Assembly: GCF_024713975.1 (NCBI RefSeq)
Contig: NC_091095.1
Span: 3,818,001-3,882,000, forward strand
Length of the DNA: 64,000 nt
Reading direction: 5' to 3'
Origin: Paralichthys olivaceus
Taxonomy: Eukaryota; Chordata; Actinopteri; Pleuronectiformes; Paralichthyidae
In this document: positions 1 to 11,490 of the stretch, one piece after another
Layout: every line of letters starts with the position of its first letter
How positions within the stretch are numbered: position 1 is the stretch's first letter
The notes under the pieces: model-generated
What the model saw: only the letters and a program-made list of their open reading frames with translations
Told to the model about the DNA's origin: nothing
Databases searched by the model: none
Program-made: the position numbers and the translations under genes

Positions 1-48
1 ACGCCATAGCCACGTACCTCAACACTGAGAGCAAGTAAGTGCAACACA

Positions 49-94
<46 letters not shown>

Positions 95-1162
95 GCTGAG
101 CTCACATATATGTGTGTGATTTATGGTCATGAATGTGACAGACATAAATCTTAGCAGTCGCACATCCCTCACTACAATCCCTATTTATGTCCCTTGGTGG
201 GTTTTGGAAAGGAAGTGAAAGTAATCTGGTTCTGCTGTGTGCATGCACTGGGGGGGTGTGGTGGTGTGTGTGTGTTATGTTTGTGTGCATACATGTTTGT
301 GTTCATATATCTTGATGCACACACACATTTATTCTGAACTGTATGTCTTTCCTTTTTCTAAACAAAGTTGTAACTGAGCATCTTTTATTTAGCTCCAGCT
401 TCAAACTGGCTTTGGACGCTCTGCCGCAGTTACACAGCGGAGGCGATAAGAAGTAAGTCTAATACCTTTAAAACACAGTTACAGGGTGCGTAACAAGTTA
501 AATTGAAGAATCGAAGGCAAACAAACAAACAAAAGCAGTTTGAAAATCACACATTAGAGTTACAGATGAGAAAGGAGAAATATAATAAAACATTCTAAAT
601 TAAAATAGTCAGTAAGATCACAGCCAGGATAAAACAAAATTCTGAGAAATGTCTGGACTTCAGTGCATGTCTGAAAGTAGCTTGATAAAAATGTTTATGT
701 ATAGAAAGATTTACAAGAGGATAAAGAGCTCGTCAGTCAAATCTTCCCAAAAGTTTTTGGGGCCCTGACAGAAAAGGCCTGGTCTCCTTTGATCCTCAGC
801 CGGGACTGTGAATGAAGAGCAGGACTTTCGTTGAGGACCTCAGGTTCTGATCAGACAAATGGTATCAAAAGATCTGAAATATACAAGTAAAGTCCAGAAG
901 GAGCCTTAAAATTCAACAATAAAATCCTGAAATCAATTGTAAAATGTACGAGAGGCGGATGAAGAGAAGTTAACACGGTTACTAAAACAAGGGATTGTGA
1001 ACTTCTGATCTTGTCTTCATGGTGTAAAGTTTATTCCCCAGTGTTTCATTCATGTTTTTCCTCCTCAGGTTACTGGAGGAGCTGCTGAACAAGTTTAAGA
1101 GCAGCATGCAGCTGCAGCTCACCTGCTTCCAGCCCTCGTCTGTGCAGCCTGTTAAGAGATGA
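1..1162 (+). CDS. exoc2: exocyst complex component 2 (Sec5), last three coding exons
   Basis: This is the 3' end of a gene that starts left of the window. Coding exons are 1-34 (partial), 393-452 and 1069-1162, each bounded by GT donors and AG acceptors in phase. They encode AIATYLNTES, then NSSFKLALDALPQLHSGGDK, then a tail beginning KLLEELLNKFKSSM and ending QPVKR before TGA at 1160-1162. This resembles the C-terminus of EXOC2/Sec5, the exocyst subunit that binds Ral GTPases and tethers secretory vesicles at the plasma membrane. The call also rests on synteny: EXOC2 lies beside IRF4 and DUSP22 in other vertebrates, and irf4 follows here in the expected convergent orientation. The Ral-binding domain and most of the helical rod are outside the window. 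I recognised the tail without an alignment. Confidence 0.85.
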
Positions 1163-1514
1163 ACTCTCTTCACCTCTTATCTGAATCATCTAATGAACTT
1201 CTCTCTTATCACTTTGTCAGCTCATCTCCTCTCTTCTCAGAATCACTTTCACTTTCTGCTTCTTCTGATTGAACCTTAATGTCTGTTTGTGGAATCTTGA
1301 AGACACCGAATTAGTTGATTTCATTGTTACTGTACTGGACAGTCCCAGCTTTGTTAGTTATGCTAATGACGCTAATGTACGGCCTCTAAAACACGCTGCG
1401 TGAGTTCTGCCTCAGCGACGACACGCAAGTCACAACCAGAGTCTGGAGTTAAACTTCTGTCCTGAAGATTTAAAGAAGCCATTGATGTTTTGTCCTGTGA
1501 CTTTTCAGTCGCCC

Positions 1515-1520
1515 AATAAA
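1515..1520 (+). terminator. exoc2 polyadenylation signal
   Basis: A canonical AATAAA lies about 350 bases after the exoc2 stop codon on the same strand. The bases between are AT-rich with no splice sites needed, so this is the probable end of the transcript. Confidence 0.6.
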
Positions 1521-2349
1521 GTGAAACAAGTTAGAAGTTGTTATTACGTTTGTTTTCTCCACGTCGGATTTCACTTTTAATAACCTCAAGGTTCACGTAC
1601 TTTCTTGTTTCTGAGTTTTTTAGACATCATCACCAGGTCCTGGTTGAACTGCAGGTGTTTGAACTTTCCATTATCCTGAGCAGTGTTTGGGACGCATTGG
1701 TTGAGCCTGCTCGTCCTCGGTTGGTAAACCTCGACATCCCCGACAGGCTTTGAACAGGTTACGACAAGTGAATGTTCGGGTTCGGTCACGTTGGCAAAGT
1801 TATCTAGTGGTTTACACTGCATGTCTCTGTAATAGGGGAAAACATCAGGCTCGGGTTAAATCACAAAATACCTGTCGGGTTCAGGTCGTTTTCTTTCAGG
1901 CTCGAGTCCGAGCCGCCCTCTGCTCACATCATCATCATCTGATTCCAGACCTGCATTCAAAACCAAAGAAACAATCATCAGTGCGACAACAACTTAATCA
2001 AATGACAGAAAGTATTTATGGAAAAGAAATTATTTGACTTGTTCTTTGATTTTTTTTTTATTCTGTCCCTCTGCTAACATGGAGGAGGTGTGATTTGGGA
2101 GTTTATCTGCATTCACAATCTTTTGGACCATATTTTTGTTGTCATCTTTCACCGATTTGTTTCAAAAGTTAATCATCTGCAGAAATACTCCTGAGTAATG
2201 TTTTTACCAAGTTACACACACACACACACACACACACACTCTTCATGGGGACCATTTTGCATTTGTGCACAGTCAGTTAACAGACATTCATCTGTGGAGC
2301 TCCAGCTCTCCGGTTCACTCAGGCTGTCTGGCCTCATGCCGTTGCTGTG

Positions 2350-2410
2350 GAGGGTGTGGGCGGAGGGCGTGAACAGGGTGTGGGCTCAGGGCGTGTGCAG
2401 GGTGTGGACG
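2350..2410. repeat. 24-bp GC-rich minisatellite, about 2.5 units
   Basis: Three successive imperfect copies share the core AGGGTGTGGGC followed by GGAGGGCGTG or TCAGGGCGTG. The array is short and lies in the spacer, outside any recognised exon. Confidence 0.6.
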
Positions 2411-5263
2411 CTGCAGGCCGTTAGTCAGGGCAGAAAAGCGAAGAAGCTGCAGGTGAATCCCAGAAGAAAGTGTCACGATGGTCACAAAGTGGTTGTGTGG
2501 TTATGGTCGACCTAGAGTCGCTCAGGCGGAGGAGACGCCCACGCTCACATGAGGCAGTTTTCATGACACACTGGTTTACCTGAGGACAGTGTGGTCGTGG
2601 TGTCGTGTTGCTGACGCAGACACTCAGACTTCAAGCGACAGATCGGTTTTCTTCAGACTTTGTTATTGTCTGTGCTCTTCACTGTTTCCCATCTTCATGC
2701 AGGGGAAAGCCACGCTGAGCCGACAGGAGCTGTTTTGATTCTCACTGTTCTAAACTTAGCTCGTGGTCCTCCCACGGATTCATTCACGAAATAAGATCAA
2801 AGCCCCAAACTTCATCCGCTCTCCTCCAGCTCTCAGTTTACAGTAACAGACCTGAGAGGGAGTTTTCTAAAAAATCATTATTTAACTTTTACTCACCAGA
2901 ACTTTGTTCCATCAGCGACGGATGAGAAAGAACCTACGATGAACCTCCACCGTGATGTCATTTCTCTGCGTTAGTGAGCAACTGAAAGAACGAAGAAATC
3001 TGACACATCTAAGACGATGTGATCGTACTCGGTTCTCACAGATGTTGTCGTGCAGCTGGACACAAAGTTTCAGAAACTTTTTTTACTCCGGAGATTTGAG
3101 TCATTTGACCTTTTTTTTGACTCAAAAATAGTTTTTTTCTGGAGGTGACGGCTGAAAAACTGGGGTTTGACGATGATGTTTTAGGGAACTGGACTTAAAA
3201 CACTTGCCAATGTGCAAATGTACAACTTGACACCACGACCTGCACGACTGAGAAACTTCACACTTACAGTTACGTATATTAGTTTATTAGTATTTTGGGT
3301 CGCCTTCACTGTCCCATTGGATCAGGACGTTCACAAAAGCATCAACTCCACCAGTTGAAACTACAATACAATAAATTGAGATAATATTTGCGTCCACATG
3401 ATTCATGATGGCTCTGGAAACACTCATTGTATTCTAATGTCAGTGATATTCTTACATTTGTCTAATAATCTTCACGTCTCAGTTCTTCCTGTCGGTGTCG
3501 CTCTCCTGGAGAAGCCAAATTCTCTCAAATTCAAATTTTTTGTTTTTTCACAAGTGTTCCAGTAATTTCCTCAAACAACTTTACTTTAGTTTTTTTTACA
3601 AGTGTCTCTCAAACAGGAAGAATTTGTTTTGTGTCCGTTGGCAAATGAATCGATATTTGGTGAATATTTCTGGCTGCTGGAGTAAATGATAATGTGTTAA
3701 TGGTATAATTAGACAACAAAGGAGTTGATGCTTCGGGCTCAGGATGAATATTTATTGATCAATATATTGTTGCTCTTTATTTGTTGGCGATAAGAATTTC
3801 AAAACTCTTGGTTTTCCTCTGTTTTGTGTCGATTTTGATATTTCACAGTTTAAAGTAAAGTTTTATTCGTGTAAAACTATTCATGGTATGTGTTTATATT
3901 CTGTAACTAACGTAAATTTGCGAGCTATCACACTGGAAATAAAAGTTTGAACGATCAAACTTCATAACACTCATTAATTCTCATATTTTTCTAAAGTTCA
4001 ACTATTTTTACTTTTTGAAATATTAACCTTTTCTGACATTTCTAGTTTGCTATTTTTCTTCCATTTTGTTAATTTGATAAAAATCTATAATCAATAAAAA
4101 ATCATAAGCCTCAGCTCTAATGTAAACATCTGTCTGCTGTTCAATGGTCAGTGGTTTTCAGGGGAAGGGATTTCATCTTTCGTCGTCTTCTCGTGAATAA
4201 TTTCTCAGCAGCGACACCTGAATCTGCAGCCTTTCTGTTGTGATTGTTTTTCCATGGAAGTGGAAACAAGACTTTGATCAATGAGCAGAAACCAGGAAGC
4301 TTTTCTCTCCTCAGCGCGGCGTGGAAAGTGTCAACAGCCAACCTGTTCCTCTCGCCCTCCTCCCCTTGTGATGTCATCGTGGTGTTTATGATAACAAGTT
4401 GTTTGATTAACCAGCTTCATCCTGCAGCTGACGCACACTTCCTGCTCTCACACACACACACACACACACACTGACGTTACTCAACCCTCAGCGTGTTCAC
4501 CACAGCTCAGATCTTGTGTTCGATGCTGAAATTCTAGTGTTTGAGTTTCTCTATTAAACAACCAGGCACATTAATTAATTCATACAGTAATTTACTACAT
4601 GGTGGTGATAGTGTCGCCCATAGCAACAGATAAATCTAAATTATTCACGTGGAAAAGAAAGTTAAGGTTCATCAGTTTTGAAAAATATGTTGATAGAGGA
4701 GATTATTATCATTCCTGTTGACACGGTGAATATGAGGCTGGAGCCCGAGGCCTGTCAGCTGAGCTCAGCACAAAGACTGAAGCACAGTGACACAGCTTCG
4801 TGAAAATGAGTCTGATGTTTGAGTGTGAACGTGGAGAATGTTTCCTCTTTCAGTACCTGAACGTCTGTTCTATGTGAGAGTGAAGCTGAGCTGAAGACCA
4901 AGTTATTAAAAACCAGAGTTTATCTCCAATAAACTTTGAAAATATGAAGAATTCTGAACAGAGTTTGGTGGATTTGTTACAACCGCAGCTCTTCTGGTTC
5001 AAGAAGCCGGGGGTCATGGGTAATATCCACTGTTCAGTTGTCTAGACCAACAGAATCGATCACCACGCGTGGTTGCAGGGGAAGTTTAGTTTCGATTAAA
5101 CAAAACAAGTGTGAAGATGTTCACGAGGACAAAAACCGTCTGTAAAACACAGATTGTTCTTTTACACATCGTTATGTTAACGATGTGATCTGTTCGTGTT
5201 TCCAGTCGCCACCTCGGGCAAAGTTTTCATCAAACTCTCGGCAAGAAAGAGAATTATCAATTA

Positions 5264-5269
5264 TTTATT
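5264..5269 (-). terminator. possible irf4 polyadenylation signal
   Basis: TTTATT on the plus strand reads AATAAA on the minus strand about 310 bases after the irf4 stop. Between them lies a (CA/CG)n tract at about 5382-5467, which would be transcribed in the 3' UTR. Confidence 0.4.
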
Positions 5270-5381
5270 TAAGGCACAAAAATGTAAAGTACAGTTTTCT
5301 ATTTACAATCACCTGAGCTGTCATTTCTGTTCGGTTTAGAAAATTATATAAGAAATTAATAAAAATCCAGAAAAGATAAAA

Positions 5382-5467
5382 ACACACACACACACCCACC
5401 CACGCGCACACACACACACCCACGCGCACACACACACACCCACGCGCGCGCACACACACACACACAC
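5382..5467. repeat. (CA)n tract with CACGCG interruptions
   Basis: Alternating CA runs are broken by three CCCACGCGC-type blocks and sit in the irf4 3' UTR or flank. The Cys-Val-rich open frame over it is an artefact of the repeat. Confidence 0.85.
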
Positions 5468-5579
5468 GCATGCACACAGATCTCTAGGGGTCAAACAGTA
5501 ACTGTCACTAAATGTCCATCATCTCATGTGTCACACTGTCCAGGTTCGTCCTCTTGTCTCAGAGATTTTCCGTAGACGT

Positions 5580-8500
5580 TCACTCCTGCAGGCTGCTGCT
5601 GCTGCTGCTGCTGTGGTGGTGATGGTGTGTGACGACCCTCTGGAAGTCCTCCGAGGCGTTGAAGTGGTCCGTGACCCCCGGGAGGTCGTAGCTGCGGTAG
5701 TAGTGGCCGCCCGTCTGCTGGGCGTAGTACAGGAGCTGCCTGGCGAACAGTGGCTCCACCTGCAGGACAAAAAGCTGACTGGTCAGTGAATTAGCTCCAA
5801 TTTTTATTTTATCAAAACTCATATATGAAATCTTAAAGGCGCAATGTGTACGTTTGGCCTCTAGGGGTTTAGTTGTTGAATAAAAAGGGGATTTCTCTGG
5901 GTTTGAACATTGTTGGAAACAGTTCGGACGACAAGGTGATGTCGTTTCTAGACATTTAAATGATGAATTGTTTGATTTCATATCGTTAAAAAGTGAAAGT
6001 GGTTTTATAAGTTGGTTTGTAAAGTGAAGAATGGCTCTTGAAAGTGTCAACAAGAGCAGCAGTGCAAAGATTTAAATTCACTGGCAACTCAAACTCAACT
6101 CAAAGGTTCATTTGGTTCCTATTTCCAGACCTTTCAGCTGTGAATCATTGTTATAATGAATGTTTATCTTCTTCATTTTCACTCTAAATCCCTGAAGAAG
6201 AAGTGTCAGATGTGGAGAAGAAGTAATACTTGTGTTGATTCATCGATAGTTTCATCACCTGGACACTGAGCGTCCGTCTTTGTCTCTGCGGGTCCAGACA
6301 CTCATCTCCGAAACTCAGCAGCACCTGGAGTCGAGGCAGCGGTCGACCGTGGAGCCCGAAACTCTGGAGCTCTGGTCGAGAGGAAACAGACGAGAGTTTG
6401 ACATGTGAAGTAAAACTGAACATTTCTGATTCAAATGATTTCAGAAGAAATTTATTTGAAGTGCGTGACCTTTGGGGTGATTCGTCTGGAAAGTCCATGT
6501 CACATAATGGATGCAAATTATTTGTCAGACTTACAGCTGGAGCCGTAGCAGCGAGTGGGAGGAGACGATGTGACTGTGACAACATGAATTTCTAACTCTT
6601 CTATCGGAGCTGTTCAGTGCTGCTGGAGGTTATTTCTATTTAGTCCTGGTTTTCAATCATCTTAAGAGTTTTGCAGTAAATGAAAAATTTACCCAAATAA
6701 ACAAACACAGATTTGACTTTTTATGACTTTAAATCGTGGCCGCTCACATCTCTTAATTAATTAAAAAGAGTTTCTATTTGTTCTGTTTCCAGACTCACTT
6801 TACTCTACTTTTAGACTCACACTTTAATAAACTAGAACAAAGACATTTCCGTGTTTCTCATGCTGCAGCTCTAGAACTCGACTCAGTGCAGCCCAACAGT
6901 TCCCTTATGAAACCACATCTAAGTTCACTAGATCCAGATTTCTATTTGCACCAAATTCAAAATATCAAGTCCTCTAAACATTTTACTTGTCAAGATCCAA
7001 GAAATATTCTCTGAGAAATCAAACTAGAAAACGCTTCTCAATCTCAAACCAAAGTTTAACAGGTTGTTCCCTGGTTTGTTCCACATCCTCCCACCAAATA
7101 TCAAAAACATCCTGAAAGAATCTTCAGCCTTTAGATTTATCAAAAAACAGTTTCCACTGTTATTTACTTGCTGTGTATGTGCTAAAGATCAGAGGAAAAC
7201 TCGATTCCTGACGTTTTGTTTTTAGCTTCAATGAGGATGTTTATCAAATAGAAGCGATGTCACATAATGACAGGAGACGTGTGAAACGCCTTCACTCTGA
7301 TAAATCAAAAACACTTTCATGAATCAGTTGTTTATGATTTATCAAATCTCAAAAGTTCAGCTGCTGACTGTTGATCAGAAGAAGTTCACTTTGTGTAAAT
7401 GCAGACTTTTACACTTTTTATCACTTTTCTAATTATTTATTCGATGTCCTCCTCAGCTGCGGCTCCGTCCTGTCTCACCTGTGAGGTAATCCTGGCTGTG
7501 CAGGAGTTTACAGGTGACGTCTCTCTCCAGCTTGTTGAGCTTGTCTCCGTACGGGGACGGTCCTCCCTGCCAGTACACTCGGCTCTGACACAGCCTGCAG
7601 GCGTAGAGTCCGTCCGCACCCATCCACAATAACACCCCCCTCTCCAGGGTGGAGGGGGGGTTCGGGGAACACTCCTCCGCCCTCCTCTGGACCGACAGGT
7701 GGTCCACGGGCAGGGGGACCACATCGGGGCCTCCGGGCAGCAGACTGAGCTTCTCCTCTGGGGAGCAGGGGGTGATGTGGCAGCCCTTTGGACTGGAGGT
7801 GGTCACCTCCCTCACCAGATTGTCCCGCAAATACACGGACACGTGCAGACGGAAATCTGGACGGAGGAGAAGAGGAAGAGGTATTTAACATTTCACATTT
7901 ACATTCTGATGCTTTCATCTGTGGATGTTTTGTTTCTCATTTGTGGATTTATCTGTAATGTCTCACATTTCACTGGACTTCAAACATGTCATATCATCAA
8001 TTCATAGATTTTAAGGAAATAAACTTTAAAAAATAGATATAATCCTGAGTGCACACCTTTATGCAGAGTTTATTCAATAAGACAAAAGTTTTCATACCCA
8101 CAAACATAAACACTGATGTTTCGTCTCAATCTTCTCAGATCTTTGACTAAATCTTTGGTTTTGCTTCATAGAAATTCCATCTAATCCTCAGATAAGTAAA
8201 TCATCCAGACCCACAATCCTCCTCCCCCTGGTTTCATAGCCTTCAGAGAGAGACACAGTGAAATGAGAGTTGTTCTGTACCTGACAGAGCCTCAGCTGAT
8301 CTGATGCCTGCGTCCAGTGTGAAGGGCGGGGCCTGACTGTCAGCTGGACCGTAGGAGTAAATGGACGCTCTGAGCTGGTATCCTGTCGGAGGCACAGATT
8401 TCAAATAATGCTCAAACTGCCGTGGATGCTAACGTCAGTGTAAAGTGTGAGAATATGTGGCAGCGAACCGTTCTCCATGGACGGGCCCTGCCAGGACAGG

Positions 8501-11110
8501 CTGCGGGGGGGGCAGGGACACTGAGAGTAGGGCAGCTCCGGCAGGGGGGCCTGCTCCGGACAGAAATCTCTCCAGCTGCCGTCTGGTGTCGTCATGTACT
8601 GAGGCATCTACACACAGACACACACACACACATCATGTACTGAGGCATCTACACACAGACACACACACACACATCATGTACTGAGGCATCTACACACAGA
8701 TACTACTTACACTGTATAAAATAAATCGAACACAATCTGGCAGGTGAATTTGAAATTATCCAAATTTCGCTCAAAAAGTTAAAAACTCAGACATGAAACG
8801 TAAAAAACTTCAAAATCCTAAAAGTGTTTTTTTTTAAATTTCAGCTTTTAAAACCAGCATCTGCAGAAGTTTGGGGATTTCGAACCAATCAATAAAACAA
8901 AATCAATAATTATTGCAGCATAATTTTCCTCGATAGAAACAACACTAGACTGTGAATGAAGATGGACGACAGGTCTCCTCCCACTATCCAGAAATGAACC
9001 CGAAATATCCCGGAGGTGATACACACACTCGACCAATCGGGAGTCAGTCTCAGCTGTCAATCATGACGTCTCAGCCCGTTTTCATATCATTAAATACCAA
9101 ATTACAAACTTATCAGAAACATTTGAGCGTCTGTTTCCTAAAATAACACAAACCATCTTCTCTACGTCTACTTCGATTTACGGTGTGTGATTGTTTGGTC
9201 CATGTCCGTAATGCTAACATGGAGGAGGCTAGGGTTAGGACCTACACTGCAGCCAGCCACCAGGGGGCGATTTAGTTGGTTTGGCTTCACTTTCAGGGGG
9301 CTGTCTGTTTTTTTTACAGTATGAGTGAAATATATAATTGTTCTACCTCAGAAGAGTTTCACTCTCTGAGTGACGTGTTTCATGATAATTATAATATGAG
9401 GTTTTTTTTTCTTCAAACAAGTTTTGGTCACGTTATTTAATTTGAACCTTGTTTGTTACTTTTATACACTTTGGAAACTCAGTTTTAAAAAGTACAATTT
9501 AAATAAAGTGTATTATTATTATTATATCACCAGGCTCTAATTGTGATGCAGTTAATGAGCCTGTGAATCCTCATCACTCATCCTTCATCCTTCATCCTTC
9601 ATCCTCATCACTCATCCTCATCACTCATCCTTCATCCTCATCACTCATCCTCTCACCTGAGTCTGCAGAGCTGGGTAGGGGTGAACCTGGAAGCTCATGG
9701 GACTCACAGGACTGTCCTCCTGTCGAGGTCCTGCGTGTCAGACAGACAAAAGTTCACTTCAGAAATCAGACACCACTCATGTGGTGATGACAGCTCCTGA
9801 CCTTAAACTGGTGGTTTAGACGTTTGACTGTGAAAGGCTTATTAGACCCATGAGAGGTGCGTGACCTTTATCAGAGAGTTTCCAACTTTGATAAAATCAA
9901 ACAGTTCATCACGAATACAAATACTCAGAGTCAGGTGCATCATCGTGAAGTCTAGACAGCAGGTTGTTGGTGGCACTCACGTTTCTTGGCTCCCTCCGGG
10001 ATGATGCGGTAAACCTTGTAGGGGTCGGAGATGTCCAGCTGGCTCCTCTCCACCAGCTCCACGAAGTCGTTGCTCTTGTTGAGGGCGCAGCGCAGACGCG
10101 TCTTCCAGGTCGGCGGGTCCGGTTTGTCGATCCCCTCCCGAAACTTGCCCTTAAACAGCGCCCAGGCCTGCGGACAAGACCCCGGGAACAGGGTTAGACA
10201 TGCAACGGCCTCTGCCTGCAGAGAGCACCGGGTCAGGGCACAGCCAGATGTTAGCCTGCAGATGTGCGCCTCGCGTTTCTATGGATGAAGGTCCAATAGA
10301 GCTGCAGGTTTTTATATCAACTGAGAATCTGCAATAAAGTTTTTTTAAATTTTTTTTTAAATTTGAATGTGTGAAATGTTTGCAGCCTCTCACATGTGGA
10401 GATCTCATGTTTTCTGATGATCGTTTTAGGCCGAAACTAAATATAATACACACGTTTCAAATCAACGTGCTTTACATAAAATATGAATCATGATCAAATT
10501 GTAAAAGCAACATCAGATAACACACAAAAAAGAAGCATTTAAAAAGAAACTGCTGCATGGATTGGCACGGTGAATAAAATAAGAAATAAAAGGTGTGTGA
10601 CACATTAATCATTTTCGGACAAATTCATTTTCTCTGGCTGTTTTAAAGCGTTTAAGTTTTAAAAACGATATATTTTCTGGCACGAATCGATAAGTTACAG
10701 CCGCTGCACACTCCATGCGTAAAGTTCTTCACGTTGGTTTAACACATAAACGTATTAAATGCAAAAACACAGGATGAGTGACTGATGAACTCCATGTGAA
10801 AAGCAGATTTCTCATTTTCTCCATTTACATCGCGTTTAATCATTTTCTCGTTTTCCACTGCTGTTAGTCTACCAGTCACGTGTCTTTACGCACGAGGACG
10901 CGTGGCTCGTACCTTGAAAAGCGCGGCATCCTCGTCCCGGTTGTAGTCCTGTTTCCCGGCGTGTTTCCACGGGATCCTGAAGATGCTCTTCTCGTCGTTC
11001 TCCCACACCAGCCCCGGATACTTCCCACAGTCCACCTGCTCGATGAGCCACTGGCGCAGCTTCCCGTTCCCGCCGCTCCCGGAGCCTCCGTAATCCAGCT
11101 CAGGGTTCAT
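5580..11110 (-). CDS. irf4: interferon regulatory factor 4, complete, 8 coding exons
   Basis: Coding exons in transcript order are 11110-10913, 10167-9981, 9730-9657, 8607-8469, 8382-8281, 7856-7479, 6371-6259 and 5759-5580. They sum to 1371 nt, giving 456 aa (human IRF4 is about 451). The IRF DNA-binding domain occupies about residues 15-125 and shows the five family tryptophans at 21, 36, 48, 68 and 87 (LRQWL, GLVWEN, RIPWKH, AWALFK, PTWKTR). The IRF-association domain runs from about residue 234 (FRLHVSVYLRD) through LERGVLLWMGADGLYACRL and LPRLQVLLSFGDE to VEPLFARQLLYYAQQ. IRF4 is a nuclear factor that acts on ISRE and ETS/AP-1 composite sites in lymphoid and pigment cells. The start is the ATG that opens MNPELDYG, just before the conserved domain; an upstream in-frame ATG sits in the leader. 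The protein ends in an unusual His5-Ser7 run. I did not decide between the teleost a and b paralogues. Confidence 0.96.
5833..5960 (+). mobile_element. possible TTAA-flanked short element (irf4 last intron)
   Basis: It begins TTAAAGGCGCAATGTGTACG, close to the end of element B (TTAAAGGTCCAGTGTGTAAG), then has GGCCTCTAGGGGTTTAG. The right end could not be fixed. It may be a related but distinct family. Confidence 0.35.
8593..8700. repeat. 41-bp tandem repeat covering the irf4 exon 5 acceptor
   Basis: The block CATGTACTGAGGCATCTACA plus a following CA run repeats at 8593, 8634 and 8675, an exact 41-base period, with the third copy partial. On the minus strand each unit contains TGTGTAG followed by ATGCCTCAGTACATG, which is the intron end and exon 5 start of irf4. 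There are therefore three near-identical candidate acceptors at exon boundaries 8607, 8648 and 8689. Only 8607 joins in frame. Confidence 0.9.
8943..9324 (+). mobile_element. dispersed inverted-repeat element A, copy 1 (irf4 intron)
   Basis: The left end reads TAGACTGTGAATGAAGATGG and the right end finishes TTTTTACAGTATG after GTTTGGCTTCACTTTCAGGG. The interior carries GCTAACATGGAGGAGGCTAG and CAGCCAGCCACCAGGGGGCG. The same landmarks recur in the same order at 29441-29766 and 31466-31793. It lacks any coding capacity, so it fits a nonautonomous DNA transposon (MITE-like). Confidence 0.65.
9570..9655. repeat. CATCCTT / CATCCTCATCACT minisatellite
   Basis: Short imperfect tandem units of ATCCTTC and ATCCTCATCACTC run up to the splice donor of irf4 exon 4, which begins at 9657. 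On the minus strand the repeat starts immediately inside the intron. Confidence 0.8.
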
Positions 11111-11285
11111 GTCTGTCCACACACGCGCACGGAACAAGTCTGCTATCAGGGGCTGTGATGTGTGTATGCGTGTGTGTGTGTGTGTGTGTCCAAGTTAACC
11201 CTTATATCTAACACCCACCACCTCGTTCCACAACTCCTCTCGCTGATATACCCGTGCGCCCTATGTGCGCCCTGACGCGTCTTAC

Positions 11286-11490
11286 CTGTGGAACTCGAAA
11301 CCCGAGAAACTTCAGAAATCACTCAAAGTGTGAGAAAGTCAGAAAGTCCTCATCATTACCGCGGAGCCGCTTAAATCCTCCAACTCGAAGCGGGAAAGGC
11401 GGAGACACGGAGCCGGAGGACGCACCTGCTATTGCCGGGGACCCGCCTCCATCCATCAGTGCGCACACTGAGGTAACTCACCCGGGGGAG
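11286..11490 (-). promoter_or_regulatory. irf4: irf4 noncoding exon 1 and promoter-proximal region
   Basis: On the minus strand a good donor (CCACAG then GTAAG, with the junction at 11286/11285) ends a GC-rich leader, and the acceptor for coding exon 2 lies at 11140-11141. This matches the known IRF4 layout of a noncoding first exon. A TATA-like ATTTAAG lies near 11370. The 5' end of the exon is a guess from base composition. Confidence 0.5.

Larger units (their letters stand above)
1163..5260. other. convergent spacer between exoc2 and irf4
   Basis: About 4 kb between two 3' ends. It holds the exoc2 3' UTR, a 24-bp GC-rich minisatellite (2350-2410), two short (CA)n runs (about 2214-2240 and 4449-4471), and a fragment of dispersed element A (about 2062-2105). 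No exon with splice signals and recognisable protein was found. The short open frames here have no family resemblance that I can see. Confidence 0.6.

Noticed and set aside
7437-7918. Several overlapping frames in irf4 exon 7
   Set aside because: Only the frame with LERGVLLWMGADGLYA matches IRF4; the others are shadows of high-GC coding DNA.
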